Assembly: GCA_025453925.1 (NCBI GenBank) | Contig: JALOPK010000001.1 | Span: 1-38,804 of the forward strand | Source: Candidatus Eiseniibacteriota bacterium | GTDB lineage: Bacteria > JAFGKV01 | Direction of reading: 5' to 3' | Length of the DNA stretch: 38,804 bases | In this document: piece by piece, positions 1 to 9,759 of the stretch | How the letters are laid out: every line of letters begins with the position of its first letter | Numbering within the stretch: position 1 is the first letter of the stretch | Notes under the pieces: model-generated | What the model was told of the DNA's origin: nothing | Seen by the model: the letters and a program-made list of their open reading frames with translations, nothing else | Databases searched by the model: none | Program-made: the position numbers and the translations under genes

Positions 1-259
1 CGCCGTAGCAGTCGCGCACTTCATGGCACATAGGCGCGCGCATAGCCCGGACCGAGTGGCGGTTTGGTCTTGCCCTTCGGGGACATCGGGGCGTATCTAG
101 TCGGTCTATCCTGTCTGTCTCCCGGTGACTTGCTCTCACGGGCCCAGATGAGCTGGCCAAACATGTGGGTCATCATCAGTCCGGTGCCATCTCACTGATC
201 GCCCCGTCGCTGCGGCCCCGCAGCCGCAAGACTCTGCGGAAAGGGGACGACGCAGCATC

Positions 260-2578
260 ATGACACGATCGTTTCTCCTGATTCCCATCGCGATCTGTCT
301 GGCAGTGATCGGGTGTCGCACGAGTGAACCGCCCAATTGCGTGGTGAGTCTGCTGGATCAAATACCCGAGGAGCAACCCGCTGGGCCCTGGCGAGTGGTG
401 ATTCCACCCAAGGAGATCTCGTCCCTCATGCGCTTTGCCGACAATCACGATGACTCGCGGCTCGCACGCATGGGGGCCCTTCGCCTGCCCGTTGTGCTCA
501 GGCGCGGGACCACCGTTCTCGTGAGGCTCGCCTATGACCGGAGGTGGCAGGATCCCGTGGACATGACGGTGCGACTCCTGTCTGGAGAGCGCGTGCTCCA
601 CGCAACCTCGCAGCGGCTGATGGCGAGTTGGGCAGAGACGCGGTTCAGGAGCCCGCTTGGCGGCGAAGCCATCCTGGAGATTCGGCATCGCACTGGTGCC
701 GACGGGGAGAACCGCCTCCAATCACTCCTCGTCCTGGACATGGACGGAACCGCGACGGCCGACGACCGCGCTCGGGCCAGAACGCTGGCCGCGTGGGCGG
801 TGCGCGCCGGCCGATCAGAGGCTGACATGGGGCTTGTGCGCAGGAGGTTTCAACTCCAGTGTGATGGCCATCGCCGGCCGGTCACGCTCATTGTCGCCGG
901 CGACACGGTGTCCTTTGCGATACCCCCGCTGGAGATGCCTGCAAGTCTCCGCCTCTGGAGCAGGCTGCTGCGGGGTTCCAGGCGAGGTTCCGACGGCCTC
1001 GCCATCCAGCTGAGGACTCTCGAAGGGACTCGGGTCCTCGCCTCGCGGAGCTGCAGGGAGTTGCCCGCGAAGGAGTGGCGCCAGTTTGATATTGGGATCC
1101 CCCGACTCGAACGGGGGGGCACTCTGCGCATAGGCGTCCGAGGGGGTGAAGCGGTGGTCGCGATGGGGTCTCCGCTGCTGCTGTCTACCGACCGAACGAC
1201 GCCACGGAAGAACGTTGTTCTCATCGATCTGGACACGGTGAGGGCTGATCGGCTGGGGTGCTATGGCTATCGCGAGCGCCCCACCACACAACGACTGGAC
1301 TCCGTGCTGACGGAACGGGGGTTTGCCGTCTTCCGACGAGCATACTCGGGCGGACCATGGACGGTACCTGCGACAGCGAAGTTCTTCACCTCCCGTTACC
1401 GTAACATCGTCCCCTACTTCGAACTCCCTCGCCAGTACACCACACTTGCCGAGTTCCTGAGCACCCAGGGCTACTACTGCGCGGCGATCACGGGAGGGGG
1501 GGTACTTCAGTTGGCAGGATTCGACCAAGGCTTCCACGAGTACCGGTGGGACCCAGAGGAGGGCCGTGTCGTGGGGAAGGTCGAGGCCGTCTTTCCCCAC
1601 GCAGAGCGGTGGCTAAGGTCCATCGACGTTCGTCCGTTCTTCCTGTTTGTCCACACATACGAGGCTCACGCGCCCTACACCAGGGGAATACTCTGTCGAG
1701 ATCTTCCCCATGGCAGTCTTGGTGATCTGACCAAAGGAGAGCCGCTGTTCACACAGGTGAACCCCAGCAAGCGAACCGCTGCCCGTCGGGATTGGCCCAC
1801 AGCGGGAGAGGTCGTGAAGCCTGAGAGGGCGCTCACGCCCCAGGAGAGCACCTACGTTCAAGCAGCCTATGACGGTGGCGTGCGTACGGCGTCTGATGCT
1901 GTCGCCGAGATGCTTGGCGTGCTGGAAGAGCGCGGTCTCTGGCAGAACACCGTGGTGATCATTCTCAGTGACCACGGCGAGGAATTCTGGGAGCATTCGG
2001 CCAAGTTCGGCGAGCATTGCTCAATGTCAGTGTACGGGGAGCTGATCAACGTACCGTTCATGGTGTACGATCCCCCGGGGGCTGGCCGCGGTGTCAAAAT
2101 GATCATGACCGAAGTGAGCACCGTCGATCTCCTCCCGACCGTTGCCGATCTGCTGGGTATCGAGATGACGTTGCCCTGCGACGGCGTGAGCATTGCTGGC
2201 TCAATCAGGGGGAGAGAAATCGAGCGACGAGTCCCGATCATGGCATTGACCTATGAGCCGGGCCATCCAGAGGAGGAGAGGGCGTGCGTAGTGGCCGCAG
2301 GTTTGAAGTATGTGGAACCCCTCCGGCCTGAGGCGGCGGGGCGCTCCCCCTATCCTTCCGGTGAGCAGCTCTACCATCTTTCCGATGACCCACCAGAAGC
2401 CAGGAATCGGGTGTCGAATGCGGATACGCTGACAACATCAATGGCAGCATTGCTGCGGCGTGGTTTGTCGCTGGCACACCCAGAGATGGTGACCGTTGAG
2501 GAAGGCCCTATCGACCTAATCTCGGACGACGCCAGATCGCAGCTTCGCGCACTGGGGTACCTCGAAGAACCCCAATGA
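260..2578 (+). CDS. Sulfatase-fold (alkaline phosphatase superfamily) lipoprotein, copy 1
   Basis: A 772-residue protein. Residues 1-19 form a lipoprotein signal peptide ending in the lipobox V-I-G-C, so the mature protein should be lipid-anchored outside the cytoplasm. Residues 20 to about 310 are beta-rich and not recognised. From about residue 317 the sulfatase domain (PF00884) starts with LIDLDTVRADRLGCYGY, whose acidic residues are metal ligands. The nucleophile site reads P-W-T-V-P-A-T, placing Thr368 where formylglycine sulfatases have Cys or Ser, and the Arg of C-x-P-x-R is absent. SDHGEEFWEH (D571, H572) supplies further metal ligands. The C-terminus carries L-R-A-L-G-Y. Thr at this position is typical of phosphoethanolamine and glycerol-phosphate transferases and other non-sulfatase members, so phosphoryl transfer or hydrolysis is more likely than classical sulfate removal. 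The ATG at 260 opens directly into the signal peptide. It is followed by a close paralog on the same strand. The fold is certain; the substrate is unknown. Confidence 0.9.
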   Translation: MTRSFLLIPIAICLAVIGCRTSEPPNCVVSLLDQIPEEQPAGPWRVVIPPKEISSLMRFADNHDDSRLARMGALRLPVVLRRGTTVLVRLAYDRRWQDPVDMTVRLLSGERVLHATSQRLMASWAETRFRSPLGGEAILEIRHRTGADGENRLQSLLVLDMDGTATADDRARARTLAAWAVRAGRSEADMGLVRRRFQLQCDGHRRPVTLIVAGDTVSFAIPPLEMPASLRLWSRLLRGSRRGSDGLAIQLRTLEGTRVLASRSCRELPAKEWRQFDIGIPRLERGGTLRIGVRGGEAVVAMGSPLLLSTDRTTPRKNVVLIDLDTVRADRLGCYGYRERPTTQRLDSVLTERGFAVFRRAYSGGPWTVPATAKFFTSRYRNIVPYFELPRQYTTLAEFLSTQGYYCAAITGGGVLQLAGFDQGFHEYRWDPEEGRVVGKVEAVFPHAERWLRSIDVRPFFLFVHTYEAHAPYTRGILCRDLPHGSLGDLTKGEPLFTQVNPSKRTAARRDWPTAGEVVKPERALTPQESTYVQAAYDGGVRTASDAVAEMLGVLEERGLWQNTVVIILSDHGEEFWEHSAKFGEHCSMSVYGELINVPFMVYDPPGAGRGVKMIMTEVSTVDLLPTVADLLGIEMTLPCDGVSIAGSIRGREIERRVPIMALTYEPGHPEEERACVVAAGLKYVEPLRPEAAGRSPYPSGEQLYHLSDDPPEARNRVSNADTLTTSMAALLRRGLSLAHPEMVTVEEGPIDLISDDARSQLRALGYLEEPQ

Positions 2579-2973
2579 ACGTGACGCCGCATGCTCATCC
2601 CCCAGATCGTGGCATGGCCGCCCCTCGGGAGCGATCTGTCTCCTGCGAGCCATGGTGGCCCGTGGCAGCACCACTTCTTGGTGGCGCGGCCCGCGCTCCC
2701 GCGGTGGGTCCGGTTCGCTTGGCGATGCCGACATTACGTGCTCAGCCCGACGTCAGTGGACTCCACACGTACCGGTCGAGTGTAGCTCCGGGCAGACTTC
2801 CCGAGTTGCCCAGGTATGTGGCAAGACGGAAAGCCCGGACACCTCAGATTGCAGGCGTGATGTCAGGGGATTGCCTTCATACTCGGAGCACCGGGGCGGC
2901 CCGCATAGTCGTGGAAACCAGCTTCGAAAGCGCCCACCCGCGTGGGAACCCGCGGCGGAGGCTCTTTCCCTGC
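2579..2973 (+). other. Spacer between the two sulfatase-like genes; open frame but probably not translated
   Basis: The reading frame of the downstream sulfatase-like gene stays open back to an ATG at 2575 that overlaps the upstream stop codon (ATGA). Translating it would place about 133 low-complexity, Arg/Pro-rich residues in front of a typical lipoprotein signal peptide, which would then be internal and useless for export. I therefore treat this stretch as untranslated. I see no convincing promoter, terminator or RNA gene in it. Confidence 0.5.
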
Positions 2974-5232
2974 TTGGGGACATGGCGCTGCTTCCTGGTC
3001 AGCATCGCGGCGGCCGTGATCGCGGCCGGTTGCGGAGTAGGGACGAGCCCCAAGGAGAGGGCAAGGCTTGGAGTCATGAGTTTGCTCGACCAGGTTTCCG
3101 AATCGGCTCCGGCGGGACCATGGCGCGTTGTGCTCATCTGGAGGAGCAGAACCGAGGGGAAAGACGCGCCCTCCCCTCGCGCACGGCTCATGCTCGACCG
3201 AGGGGCAGCCCCGCGAGGAGAGGTTTTCGTGCGCGTCGCGTTTCCCCGGCGTTGGGGAAACGGCCAAACTCTCGTGTTGCGCCTTGGACGTGACGAGAGA
3301 GTGCTCTCCTCAGCTGCCTGTCCCTTGGGAAGGAGTTGGGCAGAGGCGGTTCTCGACGCTCCAGGCTCTGATGCCGAGTGGCTCGCGTTTGACTACACGG
3401 GCTTGTCGGCCCCTCCCGTTGCGCCGAACGCCGTCGTTGCCGCAGTTCTTGACGATTCGGCCACTGCGAATGACAGGACGCGGTTATCGATGCTGCTGAG
3501 ATGGGCCGCGCGGGACGCGGGCCAAGGCGAAACATGGCTTCAGTTCCGGCGGTCCCGGCTGAAGCTGGACCGGTCTTCCCTCCCGTGCGTCTCGCTCATC
3601 AACGCCGACACGCTCTCCTTTGTGATCCCGCCACAACTCGAGTGGAGGGACTTGACGTTCTCCGCCGCGGGGCTGCGATTCTCAGGTACCCCCGCGACCT
3701 TGGCGGTGCAGGCATTCATCGACGCGTCATGGAAACCGGTTGGTTTGTTCCATGTTGCTGCGCGCGACACGGCGCCCTGCCCCCACACGATAGTCCGGAC
3801 CGGGACGTGGACACATGTCCGGTTCATCACGTCGGGCGATGAGACCGTCATCGGACTTGTCGATCCGATTCTACGCGGAGGCTCGTCGTTCGAACGACGC
3901 AACCTGATCCTCATTGATCTTGACACCGTGCGCGCCGACCGGCTCGGCTGCTACGGGTATCGCGACAGGCCGACTTCACAACGGCTGGATTCGCTGCTCG
4001 AGGCGCGAGGGTTTTTCGTATTCAGGCATGCCCGCTCTGCAGGGCCGCACACGTTGCCCGCCACGGCGAAGTTCCTCACCTCCCGCTACCTCAACGTCCA
4101 CCGCAACGGCGTGGTGCCGTCGGAGTACGAGACCCTGGCGGAGCGCCTGCGGGCAGAGGGGTACTACTGCGCGGCATTCACCGGCGGTGCTATCCTCGAG
4201 GGTCGCGGGTTCGAGCAGGGCTTCCACGAGTACCACTGGACGAACTGGTATGGCAAAGTCGATGAGATCTATCCGGATGCGATCCGCTGGCTTCGGGAGT
4301 CGACATGGCGCCCCTTCTTCCTGTTTGTTCACACCTATGAAGCGCATGGGCCGTACACGCGAGATGTGTTCTGCCGCGGTCTGCCGCGCGGCCGGCTTGG
4401 TGACCTCGCCAAGGGGGAGGCTCTCTTCCGCAAGGCTGAAAGGACGACGATCCGCCGAGGGGCGCTCACGCCGGCGGAGAGCACGTACGTGCAGGCGGCG
4501 TACGATGGCGGGATTCGAGCCGCCTGCGACGCCACCGTGGATCTCCTCGCTCATCTCGATTCCATAGGCGCATGGGGCCAGACGGTCGTCGTGGTGCTCA
4601 GTGACCACGGAGAGGAGTTCTGGGAACACTCAGATATCGGGGCTCACCATTCCCCGGCCTCTCTGTACGCGGAACTCCTCGATGTGCCCTTCATGATCCA
4701 CGATCCCGAGCGCAACTTTGCGGGGGCCGTTTCTCTGTGGAGTGAAGTGAGCACGGTGGATCTGATGCCCACCGTGTGCGATCTCCTCGATATTCCCTTC
4801 CCCGCCGACTGCGACGGTGTGAGCCTCAGGCCTGCCATGGACGGCGAGCCGGTGGCCAGACGCATCCCGATCATGGCCACCAACGATCCCGGTATTCCCG
4901 GAGTCGTTCCCCGGGCATGCGTTTATCGCGGGATGAGGAAATACATCGAACGGGCCGGAGTACATCGGATTGGCGCGGCATCTTCCGTCTCCCGCGCCGG
5001 CGGAGATCCCTACTCGACCACGAGGCAGCTCTTCGACCTCACGGCCGATCCTCGTGAGAGCCAGAACCTCGCGGAGCGCATGCCTGCGGCCAGCGAGGAA
5101 CTCTCAGCCACCCTCGACACCGCGCTCGTCCTGGCGACCGATCCTGCCGCCCGCCCCATGGTACCGGCAGGCCCCGTGATGTCCGAGCGGCTCAGACGTC
5201 AGCTTCGCGTGCTCGGCTACGTTGACGACTAG
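2974..5232 (+). CDS. Sulfatase-fold (alkaline phosphatase superfamily) lipoprotein, copy 2
   Basis: Paralog of the preceding gene along its whole length. I chose the TTG at 2974 because it gives M-G-T-W-R-C-F-L followed by a hydrophobic stretch and the lipobox A-A-G-C (Cys20), with GGAGG at 2957-2961. The resulting 752 residues match the 772 of copy 1. The alternative ATG at 2575 overlaps the upstream stop but adds about 133 residues before the signal peptide. The N-terminal half (residues 21 to about 305) is an unrecognised beta-rich region shared with copy 1. The catalytic half has LIDLDTVRADRLGCYGY, the nucleophile site P-H-T-L-P-A-T with Thr360, SDHGEEFWEH (D544, H545), and the C-terminal L-R-V-L-G-Y. 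Like copy 1 it lacks the Cys/Ser-x-Pro-x-Arg sulfatase signature. It should act on the outer face of the inner membrane or in the outer membrane, perhaps on the glycan made by the neighbouring convergent operon. Substrate unknown. Confidence 0.82.
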   Translation: MGTWRCFLVSIAAAVIAAGCGVGTSPKERARLGVMSLLDQVSESAPAGPWRVVLIWRSRTEGKDAPSPRARLMLDRGAAPRGEVFVRVAFPRRWGNGQTLVLRLGRDERVLSSAACPLGRSWAEAVLDAPGSDAEWLAFDYTGLSAPPVAPNAVVAAVLDDSATANDRTRLSMLLRWAARDAGQGETWLQFRRSRLKLDRSSLPCVSLINADTLSFVIPPQLEWRDLTFSAAGLRFSGTPATLAVQAFIDASWKPVGLFHVAARDTAPCPHTIVRTGTWTHVRFITSGDETVIGLVDPILRGGSSFERRNLILIDLDTVRADRLGCYGYRDRPTSQRLDSLLEARGFFVFRHARSAGPHTLPATAKFLTSRYLNVHRNGVVPSEYETLAERLRAEGYYCAAFTGGAILEGRGFEQGFHEYHWTNWYGKVDEIYPDAIRWLRESTWRPFFLFVHTYEAHGPYTRDVFCRGLPRGRLGDLAKGEALFRKAERTTIRRGALTPAESTYVQAAYDGGIRAACDATVDLLAHLDSIGAWGQTVVVVLSDHGEEFWEHSDIGAHHSPASLYAELLDVPFMIHDPERNFAGAVSLWSEVSTVDLMPTVCDLLDIPFPADCDGVSLRPAMDGEPVARRIPIMATNDPGIPGVVPRACVYRGMRKYIERAGVHRIGAASSVSRAGGDPYSTTRQLFDLTADPRESQNLAERMPAASEELSATLDTALVLATDPAARPMVPAGPVMSERLRRQLRVLGYVDD

Positions 5233-5423
5233 GCGCCCCGCAACGCGGCCTCGCGCGCGGGTCTCATGGGTTGATCTGCCCCGGCGTCGCGCCACCACCG
5301 GCGCCCGGGCTCCGTGGAGTGCGGCAACACGTGCGTGAAAGGAACCACACAGGGCATGCATGATGGGGCCGGCTGGCATGGGAGACGCAGAAGAGGCGGC
5401 GCAGGATCGAAAGGCCGGGAGGG

Positions 5424-8400
5424 CTACTCACCGGCAAGCTCCTGCTGCACGAGGCTGAGATACGCCCGCGATTGACGCGAACGCAGCCCCAGGCGGGCCT
5501 TCTGGTCGGCGATCGCGGCGGACGGGTCTCTCCCCTGGTCACGATATGCGCGGGCGGCCCCGACGGCGACGGCGTCAAGTGACACCCCTCTCGCACCCCG
5601 TGGCTGTCTGGCAAGGATGAGTGTTCGGGCGGCGGTGGCGTACGCATCGAGTGCACAGTCAAGGGCTCCGTGGGCACCGCAGGTATCTCCGAGTTCCAGG
5701 AGCTGACCCGCGTAGGCGAGGGACGGCATGTTGAGGAAGTGGGCATTCGCTAGGGCCGCTGCGGCCTGATCAAAGCGACCCGATTCGCGGCAGGCCAGCG
5801 CAAGATCCCTCCAGTACACCGGCCACAGCGGCTCGAAGAACGCATTCGGCCGCCATGCCGCGGCGGCGCGCGCGAGGTGGGGGATCGCCTCCGCATACCG
5901 CCGTTCACTGCACATCAACATGCCGAGCTGGTGATGGAGCCACGGATCATCCCACAGGAGGAGCGCGTGCCCCAGCTCAGTCTCTGCAGCCTCGACGGCG
6001 CCCAGCATGAGCAGTGCGGTGGCGCGACGGCCCATCAGCTTGCCGTGGGCCACCGAGTTCCTCTCCGTGAGGCGTTCGAGGCGTTCGAGGGCGTCCAGCG
6101 CACGCTGTGGTTCATCCCACCGCCGGTACGCGGCAACCAGATTTGAGAGCACGTACCGCATCAACGCGGAGTCTCCCGTGCGCTCGGCGCGGGAGAGCAG
6201 GCGATCCGCCACCATTGTGAGGGATATGCCTCCCTCCGCCACGGAGACTGCCGTGCTCGGTTGTCCGGTGCGGCCGAGGTGAGAGTCGATGAGCTGAAGA
6301 AGCTCGGTGTCGACGAGGCCAGTCCGGGCGAAACGAGGCAGCGCCCCGGACAGCATGATATCACCCTGGGCGATTCGCCATTCAGGGCCGCGTAATGCGG
6401 CAGGGTCCAGAAACAGCGCGTCGGCGAAAGCTCCGAGCGCCCCCTCTTCGTCGCCTGCGGCGGCGAGCGCAGCACCAAGGTCCGCCTGAGGGACCTCTCC
6501 GTCCATCCCGAATGGGTCGAGTTCGACCGACCGCCGGAAGGCTCCGATGGCATCGTCGAGGCGCCCCTCCCGCCACAGCAGCCACCCGATCCTTGAATGA
6601 TAGGGTGCGTAGAGGTTGCGGCGACTCACAGCCGCCGCGTAGTGTGCGAGCGCCTTCTCGCCCGCGCTGATATCACCCAGCGCCGCCTGTATCTCCGCAT
6701 CCAACGGGTTGAGACGGCCCGCATGGCGCAGTCGATCCTCCCGCCCCGCGTCTCCCGCGCCGGGCGCCGCTTGTTTACCTGGCGCCCCCATGCTTTGGGA
6801 CGCCAAAGGTCGCACGACGAAGAGGAGGGCAGCGATGAACACACACGCCGCGGCCCAAATGGCGCCCGATCCCGAGTGATGCGGCTGACGACTCGCCGTT
6901 TCGGGGGCATCAGCCGCAGCGATCCGTTGCACCCCGTTGATGACTCCCAGAAGTACGAAGAAGCAGAGGGGAAGGACCGTACCCGTGCTCAGCGTCAGCA
7001 CCAGAACGTGCGGGACGAGAAGGGCCACAACTCCGGCACTGGCCGCCTCCGTCCGGGAACGGATTTCCTGGGCAACCGAAGGCCTCCGCAGACGCCGTAT
7101 CCCCGCGCACGCCGCCAGAATCACGGCAGCCAATGCAGCAACACCGAGCACGCCCGTGGACTCTGCGATCTCCAGCCCGAGATTGTGCGGATGCCATCCG
7201 ACGCGCCACTCGTTCAGGAGCGACTCGCGGATCGGCGCGAGGCCGCCGGCCTCGACGATTCCCGCCACAGGCACCCGGACCATGGCCGGGATGAGATGAT
7301 TCCCGAAGCCTACCCCGAGCAGCGGGCGATGCCCGATGACGTCAACCGTCAACCGCCACGTGGCCGCCCTGCGGGTGAGTTCCCCGCTTTCGGCGCGCAG
7401 CGACCACGCCAGCATCAGCATCGCCGCAGGCGCGAGGACCATAACCCACCACCACCCGACCTTCCGGCGTGGCCTCGTCAAGCGAAGAAGCAGTAGGGTC
7501 AAGAGGCCCGCGAGCAGCCCCGCGGCGGCAGAACGGGAGTAGGTGAGAACCGTGGGCGGGAGCAGCAGCGCGGCCGCGCCGATGGCCAGCCATCTCCGGG
7601 GGCCGGACCACGTCCCCGCCAGACTCGCGGCCAGGGTGATCATGGCCGCCCCGTAGGTGGCGAGACCGTTGGCGTGGAGTACGCGCAGCCCGAGCCGTGC
7701 CCGCAGCGCGGTCTCCCACCCCATCTTCGAGGCATAGGCGACCACCCCGGCCGCCGCCGCCGCCGCCACCACCGCCGCCACCGCAAGCAGGGTCGTGAGC
7801 AGCCGGTCCACACGGTCAAGACTGCGCACACTCCCCGCGACGAGAAAGAAGACGACCATCCAGGTCAGAAGCCTGACCCACACAGACAGGCTCTGGTGCG
7901 GATAGGGGGAGACCACAGTGGCGGCGAGGCCAACTGCCGCGAAGGCGAGGACGGCGAGATCCAGCATCGTGGGGCGGTCGAGTTCCAAGACTGCCAGGGA
8001 GGCGGTGATGAGCACGATCGCCGCCATCAGGGATCCACGGCTGCCCTCCAGGAGGAATAGATGCCCGTTCACCGCGCCGAAGGTCACGATTGCGGTGACT
8101 CCCATCCACACGGCGCCTCGGATGGGATCATCGCCCGCCGTTCCCCACACCGACGACACCAGGAATGCACCGTACACCAGTATCAGGAATGGGCTCAGGT
8201 TGACCGAGAAGACCGACCCGAGACTCGTCACCCGGGGAAGGTCGTGCACCGAATCAACGGTGATCAGGAACGCGCATGCCTCAACGGCGATGACTGCCAG
8301 CAGCGCCGGTACGTTCCGCGGGAGGCGAGGCCGCCGAGCCCGCCGCCATCGTTCCCACGCCATGACCGCGGCGAGCGTGGCCATGGTCAGCAGCCCCAAT

Positions 8401-8564
8401 CCCGTGACGGCCCGGCCTCCTGTGGCGCGCCAGAGCGGGAGAGTCGCGGCCAGAAGAACGACGATGGTCACCAGAGAGAAGGAGACGGCCGCCCACGGGG
8501 CCCGCCTTGAGGCACCCGCGCGCGAGCACGCAGTGCCCGCTCGACGCTCAGGCGAGGGCTGCAT
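5424..8564 (-). CDS. O-antigen ligase/polymerase (WaaL/Wzy-like) with C-terminal TPR domain, copy 1
   Basis: About 1046 residues. The N-terminal 600 or so are strongly hydrophobic with a dozen or more membrane segments and carry two hallmarks of the O-antigen ligase/polymerase superfamily (PF04932): Y-S-R-S-A-A-A-G at about residue 342, and a periplasmic-loop W-H-P-H-N-L-G-L-E at about 457 followed by E-S-T-G-V-L-G. From about residue 640 come TPR-like helical pairs (for example the A-P-Y-H-S-R-I-G-W repeat). Such enzymes polymerise or transfer undecaprenyl-linked glycans to lipid A or protein on the periplasmic face. The ATG at 8564 overlaps the end of the upstream glycosyltransferase by 17 bases; an open frame reaching 8732 lies wholly inside that gene and is rejected. 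It is the last gene of the long minus-strand operon and faces the sulfatase-like pair. It resembles the ligase-TPR protein at 11726-15109 end to end. Whether it is polymerase, ligase or protein glycosylase cannot be read from sequence. Confidence 0.88.
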   Translation of the reverse strand: MQPSPERRAGTACSRAGASRRAPWAAVSFSLVTIVVLLAATLPLWRATGGRAVTGLGLLTMATLAAVMAWERWRRARRPRLPRNVPALLAVIAVEACAFLITVDSVHDLPRVTSLGSVFSVNLSPFLILVYGAFLVSSVWGTAGDDPIRGAVWMGVTAIVTFGAVNGHLFLLEGSRGSLMAAIVLITASLAVLELDRPTMLDLAVLAFAAVGLAATVVSPYPHQSLSVWVRLLTWMVVFFLVAGSVRSLDRVDRLLTTLLAVAAVVAAAAAAGVVAYASKMGWETALRARLGLRVLHANGLATYGAAMITLAASLAGTWSGPRRWLAIGAAALLLPPTVLTYSRSAAAGLLAGLLTLLLLRLTRPRRKVGWWWVMVLAPAAMLMLAWSLRAESGELTRRAATWRLTVDVIGHRPLLGVGFGNHLIPAMVRVPVAGIVEAGGLAPIRESLLNEWRVGWHPHNLGLEIAESTGVLGVAALAAVILAACAGIRRLRRPSVAQEIRSRTEAASAGVVALLVPHVLVLTLSTGTVLPLCFFVLLGVINGVQRIAAADAPETASRQPHHSGSGAIWAAACVFIAALLFVVRPLASQSMGAPGKQAAPGAGDAGREDRLRHAGRLNPLDAEIQAALGDISAGEKALAHYAAAVSRRNLYAPYHSRIGWLLWREGRLDDAIGAFRRSVELDPFGMDGEVPQADLGAALAAAGDEEGALGAFADALFLDPAALRGPEWRIAQGDIMLSGALPRFARTGLVDTELLQLIDSHLGRTGQPSTAVSVAEGGISLTMVADRLLSRAERTGDSALMRYVLSNLVAAYRRWDEPQRALDALERLERLTERNSVAHGKLMGRRATALLMLGAVEAAETELGHALLLWDDPWLHHQLGMLMCSERRYAEAIPHLARAAAAWRPNAFFEPLWPVYWRDLALACRESGRFDQAAAALANAHFLNMPSLAYAGQLLELGDTCGAHGALDCALDAYATAARTLILARQPRGARGVSLDAVAVGAARAYRDQGRDPSAAIADQKARLGLRSRQSRAYLSLVQQELAGE

Positions 8565-9759
8565 ACGCGTCGAGTAGGCGCGAGATGTGCGTCTCGGTGG
8601 AGAAGGTTTCAATGACACGCTTGCGGCCGGCCCGGCCCATGTCTTCCGCCTCTTGCGGGGCCGACCAGAGTCTGCGGATGGCCGTGGCCAAAGCGGCCGG
8701 GTCTCCTGGCGGCACCAGCACTCCGTCCACACCGTCCTTCACCACGTCGGGGATGCCGCCGATTCCGCTCGCCACCACGGGCTTCCCCGCGACCCATGAC
8801 TCAAGGATGGAAATCCCAAAGACTTCATACCAGATCGACGGCAGCACTGTGAGACGGCATCCCGCAATGGTCCGCCCCAGCCGGTCGCCCGCCAGATGGC
8901 CGAGAAATCGGACATTATTGAGGCCGAGTTCCGTGGACAGGCGCTCAAGATCCTCGCGCACCGGACCCTCGCCTGCCACAAAGAGCGGCACTTCGGGCAG
9001 TAGCCGCATGGCGCGCAGCAGGATGGGCAGGCCTTTCTCCCGTGAGAGCCTCCCCGCGAAGAGGACATACGGGCCTGCCTCCGGTTCGAGGAGGCGCGGC
9101 GTCACCGGCGCGAAATAGGGGATAACGGTCACCTGCCCGGGGCTCAGACCAAAGTCGATGACCTTCTGACGAACGAAGGCGGTGGGCGCGATAAGCCGTC
9201 GAGCGAAACCCTGGAATGCACCAATTGTCCTGTGTGCCGTCATTTCCGCGGCCGCCAGCAGGCTCCATGACCAGGTGCCGAGACACCGATGCGCCACCGC
9301 CTGCCAGAACCGGCCGCCGCGGCACCGCTCACATGGCCTGCCGTCCGTGAACAGGAGGTAGTTCGGGCAGATGAGCTTGTAGTCATTCAAAGTCTGCACG
9401 ACGGGGATTCCCCGACGAGTCATGGGGGGCAGAATCGAGGGTGAGAGATGGTGATAGATGTTGAAGACGTGCACGATGTCAGGCGCGAACGCGTCAAGCA
9501 CCCGTTCCATTCGCCGTGCCCCCTCGCGATACCATATCACGCGCCCTGCCACGCCCCACCTCTGTCGGCTGGAGAGCTGCCGGAAGTCGATCTCCGGCGG
9601 AAACAGGTCGGCAAAGCGCGCGGGCTCGTTGCGCGGGTGCGCCATGGTAAAGGTCTCGACGGCGTGCCCACGGTCCTCCAAGGCCCGCTTCACGCTGAAC
9701 AAATAGCGTTCCGTGCCGGAACGCACGAATCCGTGCTTGTTGACCAGCAGCACTCTCAT
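8548..9759 (-). CDS. GT4-family glycosyltransferase with cysteine-rich insert
   Basis: A 403-residue retaining GT-B glycosyltransferase. It begins M-R-V-L-L-V-N-K-H-G, the Rossmann strand and glycine loop typical of GT4, and its ATG overlaps the upstream stop codon as ATGA (9756-9759). The donor-binding C-terminal half has Y-V-L-F-A-G-R-L-S-R-E-K-G and the E-x7-E motif in Y-E-V-F-G-I-S-I-L-E. The middle contains an insert with paired cysteines (I-C-P-N-Y, then C-E-R-C, then R-C-L-G), which suggests a structural metal site seen in a GT4 subgroup. No membrane segment is evident, so it is a cytoplasmic or peripheral enzyme adding one sugar to the lipid-linked repeat unit. The frame continues upstream to 10305 inside the neighbouring gene, but that extension has no family similarity. 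Donor and acceptor are unknown. Confidence 0.92.
   Translation of the reverse strand: MRVLLVNKHGFVRSGTERYLFSVKRALEDRGHAVETFTMAHPRNEPARFADLFPPEIDFRQLSSRQRWGVAGRVIWYREGARRMERVLDAFAPDIVHVFNIYHHLSPSILPPMTRRGIPVVQTLNDYKLICPNYLLFTDGRPCERCRGGRFWQAVAHRCLGTWSWSLLAAAEMTAHRTIGAFQGFARRLIAPTAFVRQKVIDFGLSPGQVTVIPYFAPVTPRLLEPEAGPYVLFAGRLSREKGLPILLRAMRLLPEVPLFVAGEGPVREDLERLSTELGLNNVRFLGHLAGDRLGRTIAGCRLTVLPSIWYEVFGISILESWVAGKPVVASGIGGIPDVVKDGVDGVLVPPGDPAALATAIRRLWSAPQEAEDMGRAGRKRVIETFSTETHISRLLDAYAALA

Noticed and set aside
3976-4629. 217-codon frames on both strands
   Set aside because: They lie wholly inside the second sulfatase-like gene, and their composition is typical of GC-rich shadow frames.
5289-5304. 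Terminator hairpin between the convergent sulfatase-like and ligase genes
   Set aside because: Only a 5-bp GCGCC/GGCGC stem and no T run; too weak to list.
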